The notes: generated by a model not told the origin, from the sequence alone. A stretch of 64,000 nt of DNA from Saccharomycopsis fibuligera x Saccharomycopsis cf. fibuligera (GCA_001936135.1 CP012814.1:1240001-1304000), one strand, 5' to 3'. Positions 44,021-54,280 are shown, numbered from the stretch's first letter. A program made the numbers and translations.

Positions 44021-44633
44021 ATAGTTTAGTAGAAGATGTGGTAAAAAAAAAAAAAGAAAGAAAGAAAGAAAAATTGTTTTGTTAAACTGAATTCGAAGAC
44101 TTTCTTTTATAACATTAGTACTATTATTTTATTTTATTATTACACTTTTATTCCTGTTTCTAGTCACTTAATATAAATTCCCTATCATTATCGTTATTTA
44201 GAGTTGAAAATAGCAGTCAATTGTCTTAAATGTAACAAGCGCTACTGTTATTTGGCTAATGAGCTAACCAACAAGTAAATATTTGTAATGTTTTCCTTGC
44301 TACCTTGCAGCAACTACTTTAATATATTATCTCAAATATAGTTTGCGGCCGGGGGTAAATTTAATGTGTAAGTACCAAAGAACCTTCATTAAACGTGCTC
44401 ATCGTCGGACGCAGCTTATGTATTTTTTGATTTTAATTTTTTTTTTTTTTTTTTTTTTTTTTAAGCGTGCGTCAAAACAAAAAACAAAAAAAAAAAAAAC
44501 TTCCCTGAAGTGTAAATATAGCAATGTGCTCCACAATTTCCGCAAATTCAAGAACTGGTCATCTGCTTATAGTAAACATACCAAAGTAAGTCAGAGTATC
44601 CCCTCGAAAGACGCAAAAGGACAATATTAATCA
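44021..44633. promoter_or_regulatory. LPD1-DCR1 intergenic region
   Basis: 613 bp, AT-rich. AAAG repeats follow LPD1 (44053-44070). A poly(T) run at 44438-44462 and an A-rich run at 44477-44499 precede the RNase III gene. No other element seen. Confidence 0.4.
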
Positions 44634-46406
44634 ATGCTGATAACTCGCCCCATTAATGCCACCACAATCAATCTCATTAACCACTCGGTTAAAGCATTGC
44701 AGGCGTCAATAGTCAAGCTTCTTGAAGTAACGCCTAGTGAAAAAGCATTGCTCGATACCAAAAAATCGCCCAAGACTGATCCTTTAATCAAATCGTTGCT
44801 TGATAATCCAAAGGTTTTACTTGCTGCTAAACTCAAAGACCTCTACGATGACGGACGTTTGCAACTTTTTGATGACTTGAAAAACTTCAATCCAATAAGA
44901 ACCGAAGGGTCTGTTGATTTGGCGGACATTGGTGCGGAACTTGGTATCAAGAATGACAACGATGGCAATGGCGACAATGAAAAAGAAGAAAACAAGCAAA
45001 AAAAGAGCAAGACTTCGAAAAAGAGTAAAAAGCAGCAACTGCAAAGTTTAACTAGTGATGCGTACTTTGAAGATGCCAGATTTGGACAAAAGGTGCAAGA
45101 ATTTGTCATGACATACTCGCAGAATTTCCCTCCTCCATTGCCAGAAATCAACAGCACTCAAATTTTGACTAAAGTGTTCATGCACAAATCCATGCTTCCA
45201 TCAGATGCTACAAAAGTCGAAAGAATAACCTCAAGTAACGAGAGACTAGAATTTCTAGGAGATGCGTTTCTTAACACATTGATTACAGCTATACTCTATG
45301 AATGGTTTTCTAATTTGGATGAGGGGACAATGACGACATTAAGAAGCAAACTCGTTTGTAATGCGCGTTTAGTCGAATGGTCAAACTTGTACCAGTTTCC
45401 TGCAAAATTGAACACGCATAACATTGATGAAGAGTATGTTCTCAAGAGTAAAAACAAGATTTACGCCGATGTCTTTGAAGCGTATATTGGTGGGTTGGTG
45501 CTTGAGGCGGGGGCAAATTTTAACCCAATCAAGAATTGGTTACGCGTGCTTGCGGTGCCAGTAGTGAAGAAATTCCTTGATTCAGATGAGTTCCAGCAAA
45601 GCAACTTCCAGAATTCGCAAACATTCATTGAGAGCTTGAAGAGCAATAATTATGTGAATGAGTTGTATTCTTTGATTGGATATGGACTGAACCCGCCAGT
45701 TTATCAAAAGATAAAAGAGGGAAATGCACATATTGGTCAGGAGTTTGAGTTTACGGTATCTATGGACGGCGAAGAATTGGGCCGCGGGTTGGGAAGAAAC
45801 ATGAAAGAAGCCAAGAAAATGGCCGCGAAGGATGCGTTGCAGAATCACCATGATTTGGTGGAGAAATATTATTTAAAAAGAATGGCGGTGCCTAGGGAAG
45901 TAAGCCAGGCTTCCTACAGGCAAAAAGAAGACGAGACAGATACTAATTTAGCAGTACCGGTGGCAAATTTGGAAGATAAGGTGGGAGGTTTAAGTAGACA
46001 GTCAACCAAGAGACCTAGAAATTTGCTTGAGTCTGACGATACAAAAATTTCTGAAGAGGAAAGCTCCGCTGGAAGTAACGAGGAGAAGAGTAGTAAAAAA
46101 AAGGAGAAAAGCCCTAAATTGGAGGGAGTGGTGGTGGTTCCACCGGAAATTAATTCCAAGATTGATAAGTCTGCTAGAAATAGAGTAGATACATTGTTTT
46201 TTAAAAAAGTGCTACAGATTCCTACTTATAGATCTGTGTCTGAGGGACCAGGGAGATTCAAAGTAACGTTGGAAGTTAAGGGCGTTGACGTTGCTTACTG
46301 TTTAGCCGAGTCCGAGGAAGCTGGTATTCTAAGTATTTGCATGTGGGTGGAGAGTAACAGTAAGAAGTTTTTCAAGCGTTTGAGTAAAAGATTGGGGAAG
46401 CAATGA
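44634..46406 (+). CDS. DCR1: RNase III of the Candida Dicer/Rnt1 type
   Basis: Double-stranded RNA endonuclease. In C. albicans a single RNase III (Dcr1) both makes siRNAs and does the rRNA/snRNA processing that Rnt1 does in S. cerevisiae; this gene looks like that ortholog. 590 residues. A charged N-terminal region (Lys-rich QKKSKTSKKSKKQQ near 120-140) precedes the RNase III domain (about 165-310), with signature NERLEFLGDAF (Glu203, Asp210) and the second acidic cluster DVFEAYIGG (Asp279, Glu282). First dsRNA-binding domain about 338-403 (GRNMKEAKKMAAKDAL). After an acidic/basic linker a second dsRBD-like segment closes the protein (about 510-590: RFKVTLEVKGVDVAYCLAES). A second dsRBD separates budding-yeast Dicers from plain Rnt1. 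No Argonaute lies in the window. Confidence 0.88.
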   Translation: MLITRPINATTINLINHSVKALQASIVKLLEVTPSEKALLDTKKSPKTDPLIKSLLDNPKVLLAAKLKDLYDDGRLQLFDDLKNFNPIRTEGSVDLADIGAELGIKNDNDGNGDNEKEENKQKKSKTSKKSKKQQLQSLTSDAYFEDARFGQKVQEFVMTYSQNFPPPLPEINSTQILTKVFMHKSMLPSDATKVERITSSNERLEFLGDAFLNTLITAILYEWFSNLDEGTMTTLRSKLVCNARLVEWSNLYQFPAKLNTHNIDEEYVLKSKNKIYADVFEAYIGGLVLEAGANFNPIKNWLRVLAVPVVKKFLDSDEFQQSNFQNSQTFIESLKSNNYVNELYSLIGYGLNPPVYQKIKEGNAHIGQEFEFTVSMDGEELGRGLGRNMKEAKKMAAKDALQNHHDLVEKYYLKRMAVPREVSQASYRQKEDETDTNLAVPVANLEDKVGGLSRQSTKRPRNLLESDDTKISEEESSAGSNEEKSSKKKEKSPKLEGVVVVPPEINSKIDKSARNRVDTLFFKKVLQIPTYRSVSEGPGRFKVTLEVKGVDVAYCLAESEEAGILSICMWVESNSKKFFKRLSKRLGKQ

Positions 46407-47885
46407 GGCGATGTTTATGCTGTGATGCTGAAATTTTATTGGTTTGATTGATTTTAGTCATGTACCTTTTATGCTATGCATTTTTCTCAGTTAATGCGTT
46501 ACTGGTTGCAGTCGAAAGTTGTATTATACTATTCACATATACGGAGTCTTTTTTTTTTTTTCTTCTTCTTCTTTTACCGTTGGTGTAGACAAATTAGTAG
46601 CCGCAAACTCACTGATGTTGTAGTGTAGTATGACATATACTTCTAGCGCCACTTAGGGCAGATCATGTTGGGCAGTATTTGCATACTACTTTCACTGCGT
46701 GCGTAGCACGCAGTGAAAATAAAAATAGACAACATGGGGCAAATAGCGAAGAAACTATCCATCACCAAGATTCAAACACAATGGCATACGGCGTATCATC
46801 AGAGATGTACCAGATAACAAGCGATGGCTAAGTATACTCAAGAACGAATCAGCGGATCAAAGAATCAAACCGCGAGCAGGACCGCCCAAAACTTAAGCAG
46901 CAAGGATGCTGAAGATACTGCATGAGGATGGCCATATCAACATCTTTGACGAAGTTCTCAAAGTTGGTAGCATTGATGTCAATGAGGACACAGACACCGA
47001 GAAAATACCTCAACAGTACTGAATATCATCAGTATTGGAAATTTTGAAAATGCTAAAGAGTGCATAAAGCAACAAAGCAGTATGTTTGGAGTATTTTCCG
47101 AAATTTGAGGAACTAAGCTTATACTGATGTGTTTGTTTCTTATATGGATGCTGTGGTTAAAGAATCTACCTGCGACTCTTCGTTGATCAAAGAATGGTTA
47201 ATTTTTCTTGTTGATCCTCTTAGTGAAGGTATGAATATTTCAATTGAACATTGAACGATAGCGGCAAATCATTAGTCAATAATATATTAGTAGCAGCACC
47301 ACATTGGGCACTGGGCCGTACTGAATGGTGGTGCAAATGGTGTGCTTCTTAGTGATGGCTCTAGCAATGCGACAATATATATCTAGCTGGGCCAGTGTAC
47401 TATAATGCGATGGAATCAACTTTATATTAGGTTAGTGTATAGAATACGAAGGACGCTAGTCAAAGAATTGCAATGTAGATGGTAAGTAATAATAAAGTGT
47501 AAAGTGTTGCAGGAATTCAGAGCGTGGGGTTTCTTTGATTGGGCTTTGAGAATGGCAATAGTATGTATTTGTATGCGATTGCTTTACGTACATTTTTACT
47601 AATTTGATACAAAAAGTTTACAGTAGCAGTATAGATTAAAAAGATAAAGATCGAAACAGGGGAAACTTTTATGGAAAAGAAAGAAGAAGAAAGAACAAAG
47701 TACTGTAAGGCAATCGGATAACTGCAAGCCTATAAATCGCGGGATTTTTATTTTAATATAAAATATAAGGGCAATTCTTTTGGCAGCAAAAGCCATGGGA
47801 GGCTATAGCATTCTTGAAAGAGAAGAAGAAAGAAGAAAGAGAAATAAAAATATATCATGTTGAGAAAGTTGCCATTTTATCTTTT
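46407..47885. other. Intergenic region with a perfect hairpin and gene-like fragments
   Basis: 1.48 kb between DCR1 and the acid phosphatase gene. At 46690-46718 there is a hairpin with 13 bp perfect arms and a 3-base loop. From about 46740 to 47400, short protein-like segments appear in more than one plus-strand frame (for example DGHINIFDEVLKVG and LIKEWLIFLVDPLSEGM), suggesting the remains of a gene; the family is not recognisable. The rest, up to 47885, is AT-rich and probably holds the 3' end signals of the phosphatase gene. Confidence 0.4.
46690..46718. repeat. Perfect inverted repeat (13 bp arms, GTA loop)
   Basis: Arms TTTCACTGCGTGC (46690-46702) and GCACGCAGTGAAA (46706-46718). It lies 280 bp after the DCR1 stop and just before the gene-like fragments. 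A transcription end hairpin, a binding site or one end of a lost mobile element are all possible. Confidence 0.9.
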
Positions 47886-49613
47886 TTAACTTGGAACACC
47901 ATTAGTCACTTCACCCACTGTATAATTTCCATGGCAGCTTTCTTCAAATTCTGCCTCTTTGTATAGTGTGTCCAAATATTCAACAAACGTATCAAATTCA
48001 CACCATCCATCTGCTCTTGGCTCGCAGACAGGAATGGACTGCTGATCAAGTGGTAATGTACGATCATTAAGAAGAGCATGAATGTACTTTGTCTTGCCAT
48101 TCCCAACGCTCTCGGTATTATTACCTGCCCATCTATCAGCTGGCACTTCTTTATCGCATTCAATAACTTCAAAAACCAAGTGTGCAGCAAATGGCACAAT
48201 ATGACTAGTCTGCCAATCTTTAGTATTATTCAGCTCAATAGTGGCTCCATTGTCTTTGATTTGAAATTCAGTTTTAAAGATGTTAATCCCTAAAGCGGTC
48301 AAAATGTTGACAATGACAGTATCGTGGGTGAAATCAAAATATAGGGATTGATCCGATGGGAACAATTCAGGATTGGCATTAACTGTTGAATTTTGCGTAG
48401 ATTGCGGGATTTCTGATGGCGTTGAGTTGGTTAATCTTGCTTGAAATTCGTTTAGCCAGCCAATACCGCGGGCTCTAGCGGTAGGATTACCAAATGAGTT
48501 TTTATAGTAGTACTTGTAATTGATCAGAATGGCAAAATTTTCCCAGTCTTTTTGACTGAAAAGATGGCAGAAACGGGAGTATCCCAAAGTGTTTGTCTCG
48601 AACGCACAAAGACGTTGCATTGCGTAAACATGTTTAGTCTTTAATTCGAAAGGCTCGCTACTGTTTTTCAAAGTCCCTGTAATCATCTTGTTGAGCTTTT
48701 TCTTTGTATCGTGCAAATATTCATGCTGGAAATTATCCAATGCGTCGTCTGCTTCAGTGATCAGTTTTTCTTTGTTAGGGCAAACTGCACTAGGATACAA
48801 CGTAGTGTTGAAATTATCAGCTTCAACCAATAACTCCAAATTAACATACTGTTGCCAGTTTAGTCCAAAAAATCCCGCAAGGAAGTATTCCGCCAGCATT
48901 GTCATTCTTTCTTGAGTAGTTGTTCTTGCTACGAGTTTTTTGCTATTATCGTTATATAACCCACCATAACGGAAAAATGTACGGACACCTTTGTCAAACA
49001 ACTGTTGGTTGCCGTACGTTCCTAAAGCAGCTTGTCCGGCATTAGGCACCCAATCATTCAAAAATTGCAATTCGCCAGAAGCGGTGAAATTTTCAACTTC
49101 ACCGGTGAGCCATTCTGCCAACTTCAGCTCCTTAGTATCGTATCGCGAACCATGTCTAGAAAGTGAATGGACCTGCTTGATTTGACATTGTGGGGCTTGT
49201 GAGTCTCCCTGAGGCAAACCGTATTCAAATACATTGCTGCCCCATGTGCGTGGCGCTGGATGGTAAGGAGAATATGTGCCCATCAAGTTGAAAATATTTT
49301 CATCTTTATCGCTATCTTGTTGCAGTTGCAGCTGTTGCTTGTTCTGGTCTGAAGATTGATTACTAGTTTCTAAAGGCTGTGGTAACGTGTATGATTTGGT
49401 TGGGGTGCCGCTGACTTGAGCCATGTTGTCGGTTTGGGCAAGAAAAGGTGCTGCACCGGTGGTGAAGTCGCCTTCATAGCCGATACTGGTGGGGAAAGCA
49501 GCAGAAATGACATTATTAGTGTTGGTGCCTGAGGTACTGCTGGTGTCGGGGAGAGGCAGGGAAGCAGCTAGAGAAAGAAGCAAAGGCAAGAGTGCAGCCA
49601 GTGGGAGAAACAT
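47886..49613 (-). CDS. Secreted histidine acid phosphatase (PHO5/phytase-like)
   Basis: Secreted or cell-wall phosphomonoesterase of the histidine acid phosphatase family. 575 residues. Signal peptide at residues 1-18 (MFLPLAALLPLLLSLAAS), then a Gln-rich linker. The family opening TYSPYHPAPRTWGSNVFEYG is followed by the phosphate-accepting motif RHGSRYD (His153) and the proton-donor pair FTHDTVIV (His429, Asp430). Several NxS/T sites (for example NFTA, NTTL, NSTP, NYTV) fit a glycoprotein. The last residue of the RHGxRxP motif is Asp rather than Pro. No GPI signal is visible. Phosphate-regulated PHO3/PHO5/DIA3 and PHO100-type genes are the relatives; which paralog this is cannot be told from sequence alone. 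Its promoter is the 49614-50250 region, shared with nothing else clear. Confidence 0.9.
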   Translation of the reverse strand: MFLPLAALLPLLLSLAASLPLPDTSSTSGTNTNNVISAAFPTSIGYEGDFTTGAAPFLAQTDNMAQVSGTPTKSYTLPQPLETSNQSSDQNKQQLQLQQDSDKDENIFNLMGTYSPYHPAPRTWGSNVFEYGLPQGDSQAPQCQIKQVHSLSRHGSRYDTKELKLAEWLTGEVENFTASGELQFLNDWVPNAGQAALGTYGNQQLFDKGVRTFFRYGGLYNDNSKKLVARTTTQERMTMLAEYFLAGFFGLNWQQYVNLELLVEADNFNTTLYPSAVCPNKEKLITEADDALDNFQHEYLHDTKKKLNKMITGTLKNSSEPFELKTKHVYAMQRLCAFETNTLGYSRFCHLFSQKDWENFAILINYKYYYKNSFGNPTARARGIGWLNEFQARLTNSTPSEIPQSTQNSTVNANPELFPSDQSLYFDFTHDTVIVNILTALGINIFKTEFQIKDNGATIELNNTKDWQTSHIVPFAAHLVFEVIECDKEVPADRWAGNNTESVGNGKTKYIHALLNDRTLPLDQQSIPVCEPRADGWCEFDTFVEYLDTLYKEAEFEESCHGNYTVGEVTNGVPS

Positions 49614-50250
49614 GTTGGGGCAGGACCTATGTGATAATATTATCCTTATATTATTGCCTTATGCTTATATACAAACTAGAAGAACTAATAGTAACCGTGG
49701 ATATGATGAATATAAATATATATATTATCGCTCTGAGCGAAGCTTTTTGAGAGAGCATTCATTGGAAGAGAAGCTTGGCGATTGTGCATACAATGAAGGA
49801 GAACAGCGAAAGAATGCATTACCGTTTCAAACAGAGAAATTTCAAAGGCGCACGTTGTCTGTCTTATTGTCTCTTTTTGGTCATGACGGTCAATCGTTCA
49901 GATTGCAGAAAATCTTCGCTGACAAAGCAGAAATCTCTACTGATACCTATGCGATAAGATATCCTACTACTTGTCTATATTTGCCTTGCCTGACTGTATG
50001 TAGTATGATACTGCCCGTGTTCTACTTGGTCTGACGGAGACAGCACTCTTTCATTCCAGTAGTCGGAGAAAATCATTGGCGATGTTGGAAATCAATCTGC
50101 ATATGCTGCATATTCTGCATGCTGTGCATCGAATGCCTCTTCAGCGCATTTCATTCATTCTCTTTGACTTGATCTGGTGGAACGGGTTGAGTTGCAGTTT
50201 ATGAAGCAATAGGGTGCGCTTTGCCAACAATACTCGACGCAGATGATTGA
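49614..50250. promoter_or_regulatory. Upstream region of the acid phosphatase gene
   Basis: About 640 bp. ATATAAATATATATATTAT (49709-49727) is a likely TATA region for the minus-strand phosphatase. I did not find a CACGTG or CACGTT Pho4 core in it. TGCATATGCTGCATATTCTGCATGC words cluster at 50098-50122. Confidence 0.4.
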
Positions 50251-50616
50251 TCAGCAGAATGAGGTTTGCACATAAACCATTAAATGCTTGTTTGCCAGAA
50301 TTTGCGCCAGTCTTTGTGCACCTTTGATTGTAATATGTGTAACCCATTCCAAAAAGACATAACCCATCTGAGCACTCAAAGCAACTTCATTTGTATCATT
50401 GGGTTTCAACATTGGAGCTTGTGTTTTTTCAAGTTGTTCAAGTAAATTTTCAGCAGAAGTATTCATGATTCCATCGCTCTCGATAAACTCATTCAATTTG
50501 TCAATTGTAGTAGCAAAATCAATTCTCAAACAGAATGCTTCAGGTCCATTTACGAAGTAACTTATACGTTGTCTACAAACACATACTGATATTTCTTGAC
50601 AATTGGTTGTGTTCAA
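50251..50616 (-). CDS. Unknown small open frame, possibly a last exon
   Basis: 121 codons opening with TTG directly after a stop; the first ATG is 50 codons in. The predicted sequence is protein-like (contains FCLRIDFATTIDKLNEFIE, ENLLEQLEKTQAPML and MGYVFLEWVTHITIKGAQRL) and uses TTG for Leu like real genes here. The absence of an ATG start suggests a 3' exon of a spliced gene, with an acceptor such as TTTGTAG just inside the frame (near 50573), or a gene remnant. I could not find a convincing upstream exon in 50617-51492 and do not recognise the family. Confidence 0.35.
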   Translation of the reverse strand: MNTTNCQEISVCVCRQRISYFVNGPEAFCLRIDFATTIDKLNEFIESDGIMNTSAENLLEQLEKTQAPMLKPNDTNEVALSAQMGYVFLEWVTHITIKGAQRLAQILANKHLMVYVQTSFC

Positions 50617-51420
50617 TACTTATAAGCGTTGATGTTTCACCGTTGTGAACAAAGCATTAGGAAAAAAGGAAAAAAAGGAAAAAGAATGAATCACACACAC
50701 AACATGTTTGCAACACTTGACAACATGAATCTGTATATAATGCAACATATTGCATTGTACACTACATCATTGTAAGGGGGTGTACTCCTATAATTAGTTA
50801 AACAAACATAGTTCCATGCTTTCTGATTCGTTGGACCAGAAAAACTCCATTTTTTTTTGTGGTTATGGCATGAGGCAGGAGGCATGACGCATTCTGGCCA
50901 AATACATTCATACTGGTTGGAGGCATTTTAGAAAAAAAAAAAAAACAGTTCCAACCTCAGCTTTAGGTCAAAAGGTTACCATTTATGCGCTTTATGCGTG
51001 CCTAAGACGATCCTCGACAGTCCACATGTGACCATAGTCAAAGGTATCTTTCATTAATACTCAAATTTCTACTTTTGGTTTTTTTTTTTTTTTTATCCAG
51101 GATCACAATTACCGGTGCTTTATTATAAATTGCTATGCGGCCCGGTAAGCTTATTATAACAAAACTGTACATTATCACATAATAGACCCTATATACAAAA
51201 CACTAGACTCTCGCACCAGTGGAAGTAACGCTTTGGCCCATAAGCGGTTCACCAGGTTTCAATTTTTTCTTTTTTTTTTTTCTTGATTTTCTGTAATAAT
51301 ATCACCCGCCATCAAATTACTCTATGGGTTCCTTCTCATCAATTTCTCTAACCCAACACTCAAACACTCATTTTAAACTATAGTACACTACCACCTTGTT
51401 GATATTCAAAATTGAAATAT

Positions 51421-51451
<31 letters not shown>

Positions 51452-51492
51452 AAACGTTTTTTTTTTGTTTTTTAAAAAAAAAAATGAATTAA
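50617..51492. other. Gene-poor region between the small ORF and SWS2
   Basis: About 880 bp. AAAACAAAACAAAAC repeats and A/T homopolymers at 51423-51484 lie next to the SWS2 stop. No RNA gene or factor site recognised. Confidence 0.45.
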
Positions 51493-52098
51493 TCACTGTT
51501 TCAAAATGTTGCAACTTTTCATCACCTGAGCCATTATCCCATCACTGCTACTACTACAACTATTACTAGGCGTCATTGTAGAAAAGCCTCTTCTAGCAAT
51601 TCTATTCAATTTCTTGGCAGTTTGAGCATTATTTCTAGTATTTTGACCGTGTACAGGCAATCCCATAGCATGTCTCATACCGCTATAAGCACCAATTTTT
51701 CTCTTGAAGGCAATATTGGCTCTAACGTTATTTCTGGCAGCATTATCAATAGTCAATTCGGAAAGTTCTTTAGTAATGAGCATAATATGTTGTTCAGTGA
51801 GCTGGAATACTTTCATTTGTGGGAAAAGGCCAATTTTGGCAGATATTTTGGCAGCTTGCTGGCTTCCGAGACCATAAAAGGTTCTTGTTAAGCCATCCTG
51901 GAGAAAAAAAAGAAAGTCAGTAATTCAAGTTTAATAAAAACGAGCATCCCTTTACTGTGTGTGTGCTATGGAGTGTTGTGTACTTATTCAATGAAAATAA
52001 GATAATCTGCTCGCAGCGGTCGGATCAAAGTAACAAATCATACGTACAATGACGGAAAGCTTGGATTTTATACGTTTACCGAGTACGTGAATAGCCAT
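51493..52098 (-). CDS. SWS2: Mitochondrial ribosomal small-subunit protein uS13m, two exons
   Basis: Bacterial S13 ortholog in the head of the mitochondrial small ribosomal subunit. Exon 1 is 52048-52098 (17 codons, MAIHVLGKRIKSKLSVI) and exon 2 is 51493-51897; joined protein 151 residues (S. cerevisiae Sws2 143). Exon 1 is needed because the family starts MVVHILGKGFK, and the joined sequence DGLTRTFYGLGSQQAAKI aligns to the S. cerevisiae start without a gap. Core motifs: QLTEQHIMLITKELSE, AFKRKIGAYSGMRHAMGLPV, and HGQNTRNNAQTAKKLN, equivalent to the GQRTRTNART signature of S13. A Ser-rich tail follows (SNSCSSSSDG). Translation from the in-frame ATG at 51816 would lose a third of the protein. 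Confidence 0.95.
51898..52047 (-). other. Spliceosomal intron of SWS2
   Basis: 150 bp, phase 0, minus strand. Donor GTACGT, branch site TACTGAC followed by a TTTCTTTTTTTTCTC tract, acceptor CAG (plus-strand positions 51898-51900). Confidence 0.92.
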
Positions 52099-53266
52099 AT
52101 TGTCAAGTACAGGAAACGAAATGGGATGAAGTTTGTCTTCTATTGTATGACAGTCACCAACACAATCAAATACTCACTGCTTAACCATCAATCATGTTTT
52201 CAAAAATTAGACCGTTTGGTCGAAATTTTTCAATGTTAGTGAGCGATCTAGCGATCAAGCTGAGATCCCGGGTACCCGGCTCATATTGAAGACTAGTATT
52301 GCGGGTCACATGCAAACTGATATGTGCATATCATTGCATAATATATGACCTTGCAACCGCAAACACTTTGCAGTGTATATCTATCTAAGTAAGTTACTTC
52401 TTTTTGATCAAACAGTGCTATGTAATGGGCTTAACTAATTTCAGCCCACGTTGACGTGCACCGAAGACTCATTGGTGTCTAATGGAGGTCCCATATTTAG
52501 TATGTGGTATGCAGAGTTACAACGCAGAAATAACAACCTTATTCATTATTAAAGCACCATTAAGCTGAAGTATATTAAATTTTAATAAAAAAAATAAATA
52601 AATAAAATGACGGACAGAACAAATGAGCAAAACAGAACAAAATGAACAAACAAATAACAATTGGAGTTTGAATGATGACTAGAAAAGAAAAAGAGAAAGA
52701 AAAAAAGGGTTGAAATAAACGAGCTAGAAGGAATTTAGAAAATGACAACAGTTAAAAGAAAATAAATACACAATAGACAGAAAAATTTAGAAGTAAATGA
52801 CAAAGTTTGCAAGAAGAAAAAGAAAATTATGGAGATAGTGGAGAAAAACAAACAGTAATGACAGGGAAATGATTAAGTTTGAAATAACAAAAGTAAAAGT
52901 TATGAAAGGAGTAATAAAATCAACAAAAAGGTAAAAAAGTATGAATAGAGGAAATATAATAAAAGAAATGGAGAAAATAATTCGTAACTATCACCAAAAG
53001 AACGCGGATTTGGAAAATAGGTAGCTTAGAGAATGCCTAAAGCGATTGTTTGCTAAAGTAAAGTAAGTTCTTGGATCTTAGCTTGTATTGAATTTAATCA
53101 AAAAGCTCGCTGATATGTCTTTATGATGTTGAAACGTTTGCGAGATTTCTTGCACCGGCAAAATTCATCCACCATAAATGCAACTAACGTAGCCTCATGA
53201 CACTCAATCAGATCGTTGCATTCACCGACTTCATTGCTTGCTGCGCTCGCTCGGCAGTTCATTCAT
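52099..53266. other. SWS2-WHI2 intergenic region with a purine-rich block
   Basis: 1.17 kb between two minus-strand genes. From about 52590 to 52985 the plus strand is very rich in A and G (AAAAGAAAAAGAGAAAGAAAA type), hence pyrimidine-rich on the coding strand, downstream of WHI2. No gene seen. The region next to 52098 should contain the SWS2 promoter. Confidence 0.5.
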
Positions 53267-54280
53267 TCAATTCAAAGACAAAACTGCTAATTCCAAAGTC
53301 CAAACTCGTCTAATATGAATCTTCACCTTCACTTTCCCCGTACTACTACCACTACTACCCAATTTTCCAGCCAATTCCGGTACTTTAACTTCCAATACTT
53401 CATTAGACCACCAACATTTTCTAGCAGGTTTTTTCCAAAACAATAACAATTTGGAATTCAGATCAGCAGCAGCACTGTTCTGAGATTCTGCAAGTGACGA
53501 TCTTGGCGAGCCGGGGCCGCTAAAGTCTTTGCTATTGCTATTGTTATCCCTATCGACTTTAAGTTGCACTAATGCTAATGAACTTATCACAGACTTGTTT
53601 GGTTCAATATCACGATGACCCCAAGTATCTGAGGTGCTATACCCAGCATTACACAACATATCTAACAAGTGCTGCTCTGCAGGGCCTAGCTGTTTACTAT
53701 TATTTTGACCTGGCTTGTAACCTAATCCTTCAAAGATTTGTTGATGGTTGACTAATTCACGAGCTACTGCGATTTTTATACGTTTCATTTGCTGAGAGCT
53801 GAGTCCCGTTGTTGGCGGTATGCAATAGAAGTCCAAATCTTCTCTTAGAACAATGATGGAAGGTTTGGTTCTGAGAATACTAGCATCTAGTGGTCTATTG
53901 CTGTAATCATCATCATAGTACAGGTCGGGATAGTCATTATTGATTTCGTTATGATTATTGTTATTAATATTCTGCATGGATTCTGAAGCTTTACTAAATG
54001 AATCGATAATATATTTGAAACATTCTGGAGAAAAATCAACATATACTACTGCATCTTCAGTCAAATTAGTGATGACCATGCCATGTTGGTCAAGAAATAC
54101 GCCGTTTGGGAATAAGCATAACAAGATGCTTTCCGGCAAGCTCATGAGCTCGTCACGGGTAATTTGGAACGCACTACCACGAACGTTGAGGTTGATGATG
54201 GCATTGAAATCGTCTTCCTGGTGAGTTGGAGGTATAGCAGCGCCGCCGTCCTCTGAGACCTGGGTGATGATGTTGGCCAT
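53267..54280 (-). CDS. WHI2: BTB-domain stress and phosphatase regulator Whi2
   Basis: Whi2 acts with the Psr1/Psr2 phosphatases in the general stress response and restrains TORC1 and Ras-cAMP signalling under amino acid limitation. 337 residues from the ATG at 54280 (S. cerevisiae 486). The KCTD-like BTB domain is clear: INLNVRGSAFQITRDELMSL, PESILLCLFPNGVFLD, then ITNLTEDAVVYVDFSPECFK (residues 29-105). After an Asn/Asp-rich loop come KPSIIVLREDLDFYCIPP, KQLGPAEQHLLDMLC and CNAGYSTSDTWGHR. The end matches the family: LLLFWKKPARKCWW and KIHIRRVWTLELAVLSLN. Shorter than the S. cerevisiae protein because the variable middle is reduced. Divergent from YAE1. Confidence 0.96.
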   Translation of the reverse strand: MANIITQVSEDGGAAIPPTHQEDDFNAIINLNVRGSAFQITRDELMSLPESILLCLFPNGVFLDQHGMVITNLTEDAVVYVDFSPECFKYIIDSFSKASESMQNINNNNHNEINNDYPDLYYDDDYSNRPLDASILRTKPSIIVLREDLDFYCIPPTTGLSSQQMKRIKIAVARELVNHQQIFEGLGYKPGQNNSKQLGPAEQHLLDMLCNAGYSTSDTWGHRDIEPNKSVISSLALVQLKVDRDNNSNSKDFSGPGSPRSSLAESQNSAAADLNSKLLLFWKKPARKCWWSNEVLEVKVPELAGKLGSSGSSTGKVKVKIHIRRVWTLELAVLSLN

